Source of the DNA: Ovis canadensis
Taxonomy: Eukaryota; Chordata; Mammalia; Artiodactyla; Bovidae
Assembly (NCBI RefSeq): GCF_042477335.2
Contig: NC_091247.1
Coordinates: 224,216,001 to 224,280,000, forward strand
Direction of reading: 5' to 3'
Length of the DNA stretch: 64,000 bases
A model generated the notes under the pieces. It saw nothing but the letters and a program-made list of their open reading frames with translations. It was not told the origin of the DNA and searched no databases. The position numbers and the translations under genes are program-made. Positions within the stretch are counted from its first letter, which is position 1. Each line of letters begins with the position of its first letter. Shown one piece after another: positions 53,706-64,000 of the stretch.

Positions 53706-54977
53706 AGGACTCCCCTGAGTATAGCAAGTAGAAACTGGATCTCTGCAGAGTAGGCTAGATGGAGGGGACACAGTTCGGTTGGCTTCGTGTCCTGTTGGGA
53801 TGTGGAGATGTTTGAGGCCGTGATTGCCTCCTGCCCCAAATACCAGCAGAGCTTGAGAGGCAGGGCCCAGAGATGTGGGTCAGCCTCACAGGCTGCCTGT
53901 CGAGCTTTCAGAGGAAACTATTGCCCCAGGATGGGCGGTAGGGGCCAGACCAGGGCTCAGAATTTATATGCAGTTCATGGTGTGCCTGGAGTCTGCTTCA
54001 GATGCCAGCAAAGGAGAATTAGGCAGATGAGTGAATATATCAGCTGACTTCTTAAAGGAACCCCTACTGCCTTGGACCCCATTTAGAGGCTGTGTCTTGG
54101 ATAGACATGGCTCCCTCCCCCTTCCCAAGCCTCTGAAAAGGACTGCATCACTTTTGTGCCTGCCTGTTGCATAGCAACCAAGCTCATTGATTGCCTAGGG
54201 ATAGGAGGGAGTTGTTAAGCTTGGGAGTCTTAGGAGGGTTGCCAGACATTCTCCTACCAGGAGTGGGAGACAGTTGTTAGAAGCAGCAGAGATGTGGAGA
54301 GATGACGCTTCTTAAGGAAGGTGCTGACTGACGTGCATTCCTGCATTGCTCACCTAGACAGAGCCTCACTTGAGGCTTCCCTGCCAGGAAGAGCTGGTTG
54401 CTAAGAGCTGTGAGGCTAAAGGCCATTGAGGGTTATGGTCAGAGGAACCAAGAGTCTTTCCCTTCCTGAGACCTTGAGGGCATCTTGCTGATGAAACGGG
54501 TGGCCTCCTGTGGTAGTGCGTTCCCCACTGCCAGAAAGGGTCTCTCAGGCATTCAGGGGCAGAATGGGTGGATAGATGGGACCTTTTCAATTCTGAGATG
54601 TGCTATCCTGGGGCTTGGGACCTGCTCTGGGGCTGGGAGGGACCTGCTTTGACAGCTGGGAGGGGGGCAGAGGGCATGGTCGGAAACAGCAGGTCATGTT
54701 CTTTCTCTTAACATGTAGGCAGGATGTATGTGAGAGGCAGCAACTCCTCCCAGGAGAAATGAGGAACAGCAGCTTACATTTATTGAATGCCTGCCAGGAA
54801 CCCAGCTGCTGAGCTCTGTGTTTTCCATATATTTTTTCCTTAAAGAAGACTGTGTTTAAAAAAGCTCTCTTTCCTTCTCCCAGTTCTGGTTCCCAGAGGC
54901 AACCACTGATAGGAATTTTATATTTATCATTCCACACTTATTTTTTTCTGCTACATTTACAAACAATACATTGTTTC

Positions 54978-55196
54978 TGGGCTTCCCAGGTGGTGCTAGT
55001 GGTAAAGCCTTCTCCTGTCAGTGCAGGAGATGTGAGAGACCTGGGTTCGATTCCTGGGTCAGGAAGATCCCCTGGAGGAGGGCATGGCAACCCACTCCAG
55101 TATTCTTTCCTGGAGAATCCCATGGGCAGCGGAACCTGGTGGGCTACAGTCTGTAGGGTTGCAGAGTCAGATGCGAGGGAAGCGACTTAGCACACA
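54978..55196 (+). repeat. Bov-tA SINE, near full length
   Basis: The copy runs from gggcttcccaggtggtgcta through gggttcgattcctgggtcag and gtattctttcctggagaatc to aagcgacttagcacacac. Confidence 0.94.
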
Positions 55197-57809
55197 CATT
55201 GTTTCCAATCCTCACAAAACCTCTGCTCTTTTACACCAGTTTTACAGAAAAGGAAGCAGAGGCTCAGAGAAGTGAAGACTCTGGTCTGAGGCCCCACAGC
55301 TAGGGGAGCTGAGGTTCTGGGCCGGGCCCCTCCAGCTCTAGAGCGGATGCCTTCCCTGTGGCTAGACTCTGGGGCTGCAGCATTGTTGCAGTGGCACTGG
55401 GCGGGCCAGATGGGGCCGGCGACGTCTCTGTCTCCTGCGGAAGCAGCTGCCTTCAGAGACCAGGCTGCTCCAGGATCCCGGCCTGTTTGGACAGCTCTGC
55501 CACCTTCTCCTCCGCTTGCTCTGGGCTGTAGCGCCCTCTGACACATGGTTCCCTGAGGCAGCTGGCGTGTGGCGTGCTTCGCAGTGTGGACGGAGGTCAG
55601 ACTGGCCCAGCCAGCCTCCCCCATGCTTTGGCTCTGTGAACAGGCACGGAGTCTCTGCACAGCCTCTGCCAGAGACGCTCACAACTTGAATTGGAAAGCA
55701 AGATGAAGAGCCTGTGTTCAAATCATGGTTCTGCCTTCATCCATCTCATCATCAAGCGTTGGTGTCCTGGACTCTGTGTCCTAAACTCTGAGCCTGTCGT
55801 GGTGACCACATGGGACAGGCCTTCTGCCCTCGTAGAGCTTAGCTCTTAGTGCAGTCTACCTTCTCACCTGTCAGAGTCTGTTTTACCCTTAAAACAGAAG
55901 ACAAAATGACCTATGACACTCCCACTCGGCCCAGTTGTTGGGAAGGTGACATAAGATAACCTTTGTGGTCCTGCCTCACAGTTTTGTTGGTTCGTTTCAT
56001 TTTATTTCTTAGTGATTCCCTGGCGGGTCCACTTGGGTTATAGTCCTTCCTTCAGAGTTTGTTCTGTGTCAGTTAAGCACAAGATCAGGAGAGCTTCCCT
56101 CACCCCTAGGAGCCCTGGAGGTTCATATCCCAGCCAGCAGAGGAGAGGGCACGGTCAGACCAGGAAGCCAGATTCCACCAGAGACACTGAGCCCCCTGGA
56201 GGACTGAGCCCACCTGGCTGCCGGGCCTGAGGTTGGGAGACATTGTCTGTAAGCACGCTGAGAAGGGCACGGCTCAGCAGGTTCCCAGCCATGTGACCTT
56301 GGGCAGGCCACTTGCTGTCACTGAACCTCTGCATCTTCAGGGCGGTTAGGGAGGCTGAGCTCTGTCCAGCCAGGGTTATAAGAGACACTGTCCTGAAACT
56401 GTGGGTCAGCTGTTGCTGTTTACTCCAAAACAGATCCAAGGGCTTTCTGGTCACCCTGAGGGGAGACTCCCACCCAAGTGGATGGAGTTTTGTAGCAAGG
56501 AAATACTATAGGAGTGCTTAGAATGGAGAAGACATGGTCATGGTTTTCAGTGATTTGAAGGGCTGAAGCGTGGAGGAGTGACTAAGCTCGTTTGATCTGG
56601 TTCCAAAGGACAGGGCTAGGAAGTGTGTCGGTGACTGGGCTGGCTGCTTTTACGTGGGTGCTCTCCTTTAATAACCCCCGCAGCATTAGAGGGGTTCAGC
56701 AAAACCACACGGCATCACGCCACTTGTCAGGGACAGAGCTGGGATTTGAGCCCTGGTTTCCATTGCCTGATAGGAAGGAGGTGGGTTTCAGTTCAGCGTG
56801 AGATGCATTGGTTGTTAAGTGTTAGAACTGTCTAGTAGTGGAATAGGCTTTCTGGAAGCATATGAGCTCCTTAGAATAATCAGGTTGAATCCGGGCTCTG
56901 TAGAGGTTGCTGAAGAGAGGTTTTCTGCCTTGAGGCTGCCCTCGACTTCCTAGTTCCTGAGAAAATGGAGGTTGAGGGCTTATCTGGAAGTATCTGTTCT
57001 AGATAAGGGCCTGGTACTTACTCATGAGAATTTCACACGGCCTGGGACTTGGACTTCAAGTGTGGGGAAAACATTTTCCCATTTCCTAATTGTTGTGACA
57101 TCTGAGTGGATGGCCAATGGATGATCGCTGGAATGACCGTGGGGCTAGGTTGAACCAAGCATTATGTTTTTCTTTTGGATTGAGAAAACGAAGACAAAAC
57201 CCCAATAATTTTTTTTAATATACCCAAGTCATCTTCCTTCTTTAAATAATACTGATCTGGACTACTTATCCTCCAGCCACAGTGGTCAAATGTTATAAGA
57301 CTCAGTAATAGCTATTTTTAAGGTAGAATTAATTTCTTACCTTTTTTTTTTCTTATTTATAAAGATACCTATTTAGGAAGCTTGGAAAATACAGAAGTAT
57401 AAAGAATACCATAAAAATTACCTGTAATTATTCATAATACCCAGAGATAACCCACCCCACCTGGAGATAACTACCATTAACATTTTGATAGATTTCCTTG
57501 TAAAGTTTCTAAAAATTTGTAATTAAAATTAAAAATGTTTAATAATAATGTATTTACAATTTATATTTCTGTAGGTTTTCTTCTGATTCTAAAATTAATC
57601 CATGTACAGTGTTAAAGGTTCAGATTACCTAAATACAAAAAACTGTCCATAATTTCACTCTCCAGGGATAGCTGCTGTTAACAGTTTGGCATCTATTCCA
57701 TTTTGATGTTATTTGATTTCTTTAATTCATTTGTGTCCAACTCAGTACTTAAAGTTGCCAGGGTTCACTTGGTACTTGGAGGTTTCGGTGTTTAGGCTTA
57801 GAGCCAGGC

Positions 57810-57960
57810 TGTCTTTGAATGCTGGCGTATCTGCAAGACCTTGGGTGAGTTACTATCCTCCTCCAGCCCTTAAGTTCCTCATCTGTTAAATGGGGCTCAT
57901 ATACATTAGGGCTGTTCATCCACATAACCCTTACTGCTGCTACTAGTAATTATTATTATT
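57810..57960 (-). repeat. MIR-like ancient SINE fragment
   Basis: The segment agaccttgggtgagttacta, followed by cctcatctgttaaatggggc, is the MIR core in antisense. Confidence 0.6.
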
Positions 57961-58284
57961 GCCATTGTCTTTGCTGAGACACCTCAGCTGTGGCACCCGT
58001 TCAGTTTGGGTTCAGTGGGTACCCTGGTCCTAGGGGTTGTGAGGAGATGTGGATTCAGCGTGGACTGGTGTTTAGTGCCCTTCTGGGAATCACCGAGTAT
58101 TGAATTCCACAGGGTACCTGGCATCAGGCCGGGGAGTCTGGTGGAGGGGTGGTGGTGGTAGGTATTTCTGGATGATCTTCAAGGAGTTATAAAATTTTGT
58201 GTTTTCTAAATTTTCTCCAAGAAACATGTCCTACTTTTTTAAATGGGAGGAAAACCTCTAGTAAAAGCTATTTAATAAATAGCC

Positions 58285-58555
58285 TTCAGTCTCTCCCAGC
58301 GTCAGGGTCTTTTCCAGTGAATCAGCTCATCACATCAGGTGGCCAGGCATTGGAGCTTCAGCTTCTGCAGCTGACCTTCCAACTATTCAAGGTTGATTTC
58401 CTTTAGGATTGACTAGCTTGATCTCTTGTCCAAGGGACTCTCCTAAGAGTCTTCTCCAGCACCACAATTCGAAAGCATCAGTTCTTCAGCACTCAGTCTT
58501 CTTCATGGTCTAACTCTCACATCTGTACATGACTGCTACCCCAATAAAAACTTCA
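58285..58555 (-). repeat. BovB LINE fragment
   Basis: Antisense BovB 3' text: tctcccagcgtcagggtctt, then atcacatcaggtggccaggc, then agcaccacaattcgaaagca and ctctcacatctgtacatgac. It corresponds to the RT C-terminal region that is also present in sense at 8,069-9,196. Confidence 0.88.
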
Positions 58556-59929
58556 AAAGAGAAAGCTGGGTTCGAAGGTGAATCCTTGGCTTGACAGCAC
58601 ACAGCTAGTAAATGGTGGAGCTGGGCCTTTGAGCTGTATCTAAGTTCTTTTCACTGGGTAAATAAACCGCAGGTCTTAATTCAGCCTCCTTGGCCCTCCT
58701 GGGTGTCTGGCCTGACCCTCCACCACTGCCTGCTTTGTCTTTTACTTCGCACCATTTTGGGTGATTTCTAGCTCCTGCTCGCTTCGCTTGACGATTCTGT
58801 ATCATCTTACATGCTAACTGTCCTCTGAGTGCCTTGCAAACCCTCCACGGCCCTGCTCAGTGGAGGCTTGCCCAGGAGAGTTCATTGTTCCCTCTGCTGT
58901 ACTCCTGCCCCTCGTGTGTGTTTCCTTCTTCCTGCAGGTCACAGTGGGTGCACTGACATGCTGATTGTGGCCAGACTATGTAAGTGTAGGGACTGTCTTA
59001 CTCTTCTTGGTATCCGTGTCCTGCTGACTGGCACAGGATAGATGCTCAAGTGTGAAAATACAAATGTGCTCATGGGACGTAAGTAGGTTACATGATAAGC
59101 CACTGTCAACCTGCTTTGGCCCCCTTGAGTGCATTATCTACGTGGCAGCCACAGTGACTTTTTATTTTTTTAAGGCAGTTATAATCCTGCTTCGATGGCT
59201 TCCCATTACTTTTAGGATCAAGTTAAATGTTTAACATGTCCTACTGTAAAGTTCATACATACTTATAAGAAGAGACCAAGGCCTGACTGCTTGATCAATA
59301 AAGGTGCAGTGAATCCCTTTCATATTCAGACAGTTTGTTACTTAGATACAGAATGAGAAGAAGAACAAGCTGAAGGTGCCAGCTCCCTGGGCTCTAGTTG
59401 CATACGCTGAAAAGGGCCACACACCGGAACACAAGGAGCTGAGGACTGAACCGAGAGCCGTGGCGGCCTGGCACCACTGAACGGGTCTGTATTCTGCAGT
59501 TCTAGTCTAAAGAGTCCAGGGCAGAAAGCTCCATACCTCAGCAGGTCCCTGGGAGGCGAGGAGAAACTGTCTCATGACTGCCTCCCAGGGAGGTAAGGAG
59601 TCAAGTGGGAGATGACTTCAGAGCTCCTTTAGAAGCCTTCTGCCCTCTGGTGTTCCGAGATGTTTCACCAGGTATTCCACCAAGATGAAGAGAGGCTTTA
59701 GTCAGGGTTGCTGGGGGCCTTTCCTCATGGATCTGCAAGGTCCTTTTCGGTGCCTGGCTCTACTTTACCTCTTAGCTCTATCTTCTGCCCTCTCCACTGC
59801 CCTTTGCTCCAGCCAAGCTGGCTTTCTCTTTCTTTTTTCAACTACCAAGTGCTTTCCTGCCAAGGGGAATTTGCACCTGCTGCTCTCTCTGCCTGCTAGG
59901 TTCCCTGAATTCCTTCTCCTAAACCACAC

Positions 59930-60190
59930 TTTATTTGCTTGACTAGTTCCTAGTCATGTTTCAGTTCTCAGATGAAAGATCACTTTCTTGGAAAAAGCCT
60001 TTCCCCCGCCTGGATTGGGCTCTCCAGCTTAATGCTGTAGCTGCCTCACCTTTCTTTCACAGCACTTACGTCATTGCTTCCATGGTCTCATGAGTGATAT
60101 CTGACTTGATATCTGTCTTCTCCACCAAACTGTGAGCTCACCTGTGGGAGGGACTGTGTCTTGTCTTGCTTATCTTATTAATTCAAGCAC
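59930..60190 (+). repeat. L2-like LINE remnant
   Basis: Text such as agttctcagatgaaagatca, then cttggaaaaagcctttcccc and ccaccaaactgtgagctcac resembles the 3' part of L2. Highly diverged; orientation is uncertain. Confidence 0.45.
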
Positions 60191-60211
60191 CATAGCACAG
60201 AGTCTTGTGTT

Positions 60212-60420
60212 TGTGCTTAGTCGCTTCAGTCGTGTCTGACTCTTTGCAACGCCATGGACTATAGCCCACCAGGCTCCTCTGTCTGTGGGGATTCTCCAGG
60301 CAAGAAGACTGGAGTGGGTTGCCATGCCCTTCTTCAGGGGATCTTCCCAACCCAGGGATCAAACCCGGGTCTCCGGCATTGCAGGCATCTCCTTCACTGT
60401 TTGAGCCACTAGGGAAGCCC
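60212..60420 (-). repeat. Bov-tA SINE, near full length
   Basis: The antisense copy runs from gtgcttagtcgcttcagtcg through gaagactggagtgggttgcc to gtttgagccactagggaagc. Confidence 0.94.
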
Positions 60421-60559
60421 AGCACAAAGTCTGAGGCTGGATAAATATGTGTTTAATGAATTAGGACTACTGCAGTTTTAATTAGGGAGAGGTAGTATGG
60501 TGGAAAAAGTTTTGACTTGCAAATTAAGTGACTTGAGTTCTGCTTCAAACTGCTGGATG

Positions 60560-60682
60560 TGTGTGTTTGTTTTGCTGTGTCACGCAGTGCGTAGGATCTT
60601 AATTCCCCAATCAGGGATCAAACTTGGACCTCCTACATTAGAAGTAGAAGTCTGAACTACTGGACTGCCAGGGAAACCCCCA
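60560..60682 (-). repeat. CHR-type SINE
   Basis: Antisense copy: gtgtttgttttgctgtgtca, then ttccccaatcagggatcaaa, then ctactggactgccagggaaa. Confidence 0.87.
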
Positions 60683-60949
60683 GACTGCTATTAACTAGGT
60701 ATGTGTGACCTGAGACACTCTTCATCTGCCAGGTGAATAAAAGATACTTGGTGGTCTGGGGTCACCTTGGGTTCTGATAATCTGCTTCCAGATGGACCAT
60801 TTATTAGCCTAGTTCTAGAGGGAAGGGACCTAAAATGAAAATCCAGCTGCCTACTTGACCTCTCCACTTGGGGGTCAGACAGGCAGACTCCCAGGCTCAC
60901 CCCAAACCAGCCCTTCCTGTTACCTTCCCGATTTCAGTGTATAGCAGCT

Positions 60950-61330
60950 CCATTTTTCCAGTTACTCAGGCCCAAAACCTCAGTGGCATTCTTGACCTAC
61001 CTCTCATGCTTTCTTGGCCAGTTTGTGAGCACAGCCTGTCGGTAGAACGCCGCCTCACGCAGCTCTTCCTAACTATCCTCCTTTGAGTTGCACCTCTCCC
61101 CACTTCCCTGGTTCACTCTCCCGTTGCTCTGCTCCCTTCTCTCTGGTGACGCTTACTAATGTCTGACTGAGATTGTGCTTGTTTCTCTGTCTCTACTTGA
61201 CTGTCTCCCCTCCCCCCTTAACCTCCCGGAATGTCAGTCCCAAGAGGGCAGGGAGCACTGAAACATTTTATTCAGGGTTGTATCCTCAGTGCCCGGAACA
61301 GTGCCTGGCACCCATAATCACTCTAACCAG
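60950..61330 (-). repeat. L2-like LINE remnant
   Basis: Phrases such as cagtggcattcttgacctac, then aatgtcagtcccaagagggc and gcccggaacagtgcctggca are typical of L2 3' sequence. Diverged and interrupted; orientation is uncertain. Confidence 0.45.
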
Positions 61331-61984
61331 TTGATAGATGGGCAGAGTGAGTAAACAGATGGTAAAGTTTGGTGGTAGGAGGGGGGGAGACAGGGAGGAT
61401 GACAGTGAAGATAGATGTTTTTCACCAGAGTCAACCCTGCTTATCATTTCTCAGATTTCTGGCTGCTGCTGAGATAATAGGGGTAATATTAAAACCTAGC
61501 CTTTTCCTCCTCCTTGTATCTTACTTCTTCAGTGTCCTCCAAAGACACTTTTGTTCTGGGAAAGTTGCATGATAGGGGGCACCAAAGTGTACACATGGAA
61601 TTGAAGGGATCAACCTGAGGTTACAAGTTTTAAATTTTTTAAAGTAAGGACACCAAAACAACAGCAAACCGAACCAAAAAGCCCATCAAATCACCCTCTA
61701 CTGTCACCATTATTTCCTTAAAGGACCTTTTTAACATCAAAGATATAGGAAGGCTCAACAAGGGATGTGTTTTAAGTGTAATAAATTTGACTGAAAAAAT
61801 AAAAAACTTGTTACGTCGTCTTTATTTATCCCATTTTCCCGGTGGATATTTGTGTGTGGACAGGCACCTACCTAGTAGGTGGGCTGAGGTGGGGGCCGCT
61901 GGTGCAGGAGGTAGAACGCTGCAGAGGATCTAGGAATGCAGATGCCCGCGGTGGCGGTCCCTCGTTGTTTGGCTTTGATGTTTG

Positions 61985-62135
61985 TAAGTAACATTTTAAA
62001 AATTTGAGTTACACTTGACATACAACTTTCCAATAGTTTCATATATACAACATGATTATAGATATGTATGTATTGCAAAATGATGACCACAGTAAGTCTC
62101 GTTAACATCCATCAGCATGCGTTACGTAACTTGAT
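61985..62135 (-). repeat. L1 LINE remnant
   Basis: Antisense L1 text: gagttacacttgacatacaa, then gtttcatatatacaacatga, then tgatgaccacagtaagtctc and gttaacatccatcagc. Confidence 0.75.
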
Positions 62136-62149
62136 ATTTTTAATTGAAA

Positions 62150-62325
62150 GGAGTCCCCAACCTCAGGGATCTAATGCCTAATGATCTGAGGTGGAACTGA
62201 TGTAATAATAATAGAAATAAAGTTCACAATAAATGTAATGCATTTGAGTCATCCCTAAACTATCCTGTAGAAACATTGTCTTCCATGAACCAGTCTCTGG
62301 TGCCAAAAAGGCTGCGTTAAGGAAG
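62150..62325. repeat. Old interspersed repeat, family not named
   Basis: The segment starts ggagtccccaacctcaggga and ends with cagtctctggtgccaaaaag. It contains the A/T-rich middle (aataataatagaaataaagt) of a common mammalian dispersed repeat with inverted ends. I recognise the type but cannot name the family. Confidence 0.4.
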
Positions 62326-62334
62326 TACTTTCAA

Positions 62335-62700
62335 ACTGCCTGTATTGACCTGTTACTGGATCATGAAATTAATGGGGTGCAAGTTACTTTCAAAAAAATA
62401 ATACAGAAAGCTAAATGGAAAAAGCCTGACCCAGAAGGCCACCTATTGTATGATTTCGTTTATAATAAATAGCTGCGATAGACAAATCCATAGAAACAGC
62501 AGATCAGTAACTGCCAGCTGCTGGGACAGGGAGGGTGGAGAGGAGGAGCAGCCGCTCGCTTCGGGTGGTGGAGAAGTCCTGGAACGAGACCGTGGTGATG
62601 GCTGCACACTGACTTGTACATTTAACAGTTACAGTGGTAAATTTTATGTGCGCCTGTGTATTTTACCACACTGAAAATAATTAGAGAATAAAAACTGTCA
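62335..62700 (+). repeat. L1 LINE 3' remnant
   Basis: Sense-oriented text recalls old L1 3' ends: cctattgtatgatttcgttt, then atccatagaaacagcagatc, then tggtgatggctgcacactga and aaattttatgtgcgcctgtg, ending in a short A-rich stretch. Confidence 0.6.
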
Positions 62701-64000
62701 GTATACATTGCATATGTCAGGTGTGACACTTTTGAGTTACATGCGCTGTCAAGTACCTGCTGCTGGATCACACCATAAAGTGTATTTTGTGCCTGTGTGT
62801 CTTCAGTCAAAACTGAAAAGTCCTCTCTGCAAAGGGTCCTTTCAGCCCAGAACATCTTGTGGCCAATATTTGGATGTTGCTAGGATACTACAACGGACTT
62901 TGAATGACTTCTTCCTTCCCTGATGACTCTCCACAAACGGCATTCGATTTGGGGCAAATCACTCATTCTCTGTTTGACTTTTGCATCTGTAGCCAGTGTT
63001 TTTGATTTAAAACCAAACATGATCTTGTTTGAGCCTCAAGGAGGTCTCAGCATCCTTTTCGCTTCGCCGTTGTCTTTTCCTAACTTCGCTGACCCCTGTA
63101 TACAGCAGCTACCCTGACATACTGCCACGCTGTCTGTTTCCACGTCTGTCGCATCCCACCAACTTCTGGTCTTGAGGGAGAGCATTGTGGTGGTCTAGAG
63201 TCCAGTGTGGTACAACTAAGCTCCCTTCAGGAGTCTGTAGCAAAGAGCATACAGGTGTGCGGAGACAATGACCCTACCCCACCCCACCCCCAGCAACTGA
63301 GGCTGCCAGTTGCCTCCTAGCAACAGCCTGGTATGTTTACCACAAAGAATTTTGTTCACGGACCTTGAAGTTTGGAAACCACTCAGAGACAGTTTTTGGG
63401 ATCTAGGAACATGTTCATTGTTTGTTAAATGACAGGGATTATTTTCCCTGTTTAATAATTATTTTAAAATAGTTTGACCAGGCAGGGAGCTAGTCATCAC
63501 TGGAGTGTTCTGAATCTGGCTTGCTTTCTGTGACACTATACTGGGTTGCATTTGATGTGTGCACATGTGCACATCTGTGAACAAAGGGCGAAGGCTGTGG
63601 CTGCTCCAGAAAGACCTGAGCCCTGGGGGTTTTCTTCCTTGATGCAGATAAATCTGTTGTGATGTTGCTATGCTTTCCCCTAGGCCTTTGGGGAATTAGT
63701 GGGTTTATCTGAGAGTCCGCTTGCTGGGGAGGAGTATTTATAGAATCTCTAAGCTGGAACGCACTCTAGAGAGCATCTAGTCCAGTAGTTCCGAGACCCA
63801 GCTGTGTCAGAGTAACCTAGGCTCTTACTGATGCTTAGGTTCTGCCTCTGGTGACTCTGATTGAGCGGTCTGGGAGCCCGTAGGGGCTGGGCACCATGTC
63901 TGTGAAATCTCCCAGGTGATTTTGGAGCACCCAGAATAACCTGCTTCTCCCATTTTATAGAAATGGAAAAAAGGCACGGAAAGTCTAGGCTTTTTATCCA

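Larger units (their letters stand above)
46844..64000 (+). other. ACO2: ACO2 intron 1 (partial)
   Basis: At least 17.1 kb of intron follow exon 1. I looked for the next coding segment (residues after LQ, normally KALG, then YHVASVLCQ) and did not see it. The intron begins CpG-rich (to about 47,050). It holds Bov-tA and CHR SINEs, a BovB fragment, three L1 remnants and MIR/L2 pieces. Unique stretches without named content include 47,100-49,000, 52,800-53,400, 53,750-54,900, 55,340-57,200 and 62,700-64,000. Confidence 0.8.

Overview
The window is mammalian nuclear DNA from a bovid ruminant. BovB (RTE) LINE 3' ends, a Bov-A2 dimer and many Bov-tA and CHR-type tRNA-derived SINEs lie throughout, and three housekeeping genes can be read directly: TOB2 (minus), PHF5A (minus) and the first coding exon of ACO2 (plus). 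The order TOB2(-), PHF5A(-), ACO2(+) matches human 22q13.2, which corresponds to cattle chromosome 5. Cattle or a close relative is the most likely source, but the species cannot be fixed from the sequence alone.

Layout. Positions 1-19,555 are gene-free sequence, syntenic with the TEF-TOB2 interval in human. They hold old MIR/L2/L1 remnants, younger ruminant SINEs, a dead BovB 3' half (8,069-9,196), an unassigned CpG island (9,540-10,790) with a perfect PAR-bZIP D-box palindrome, and a 19-bp minisatellite (18,907-19,058). TOB2 fills about 19,555-29,650: a long 3'UTR, one intact 345-codon exon (22,300-23,337), a roughly 5.8 kb intron, and a probable non-coding first exon in a large CpG island (29,100-30,850). 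From 30,850 to 37,450 is TOB2-PHF5A intergenic DNA with another promoter-like motif cluster (31,386-31,782) followed by SINEs. PHF5A (37,450-46,330) has four coding exons, complete and intact at 110 codons; its second exon is a 24-nt microexon. A compact divergent promoter (46,274-46,807) separates PHF5A from ACO2. Exon 1 of ACO2 encodes only 12 residues, and the rest of the window (46,844-64,000) is ACO2 intron 1.

The genes are neighbours rather than a pathway. TOB2 links the CCR4-NOT deadenylase to poly(A)-binding protein. PHF5A is a core subunit of the SF3b complex of the U2 snRNP. ACO2 is mitochondrial aconitase of the TCA cycle. PHF5A and ACO2 start head to head and probably share promoter elements.

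I found no new multi-gene system, CRISPR array, intact retrovirus or functional transposon. The items most worth checking are regulatory: the CpG island with a D-box beside the presumed TEF locus, the ZNF143/NRF1-like cluster inside TOB2 intron 1 with a 114-codon ORF downstream, the paired CCAAT boxes upstream of TOB2, the TCTCGCGAGA palindrome between PHF5A and ACO2, and the frame-preserving microexon in a splicing-factor gene. Boundaries of repeats, UTRs and CpG islands were estimated by eye.
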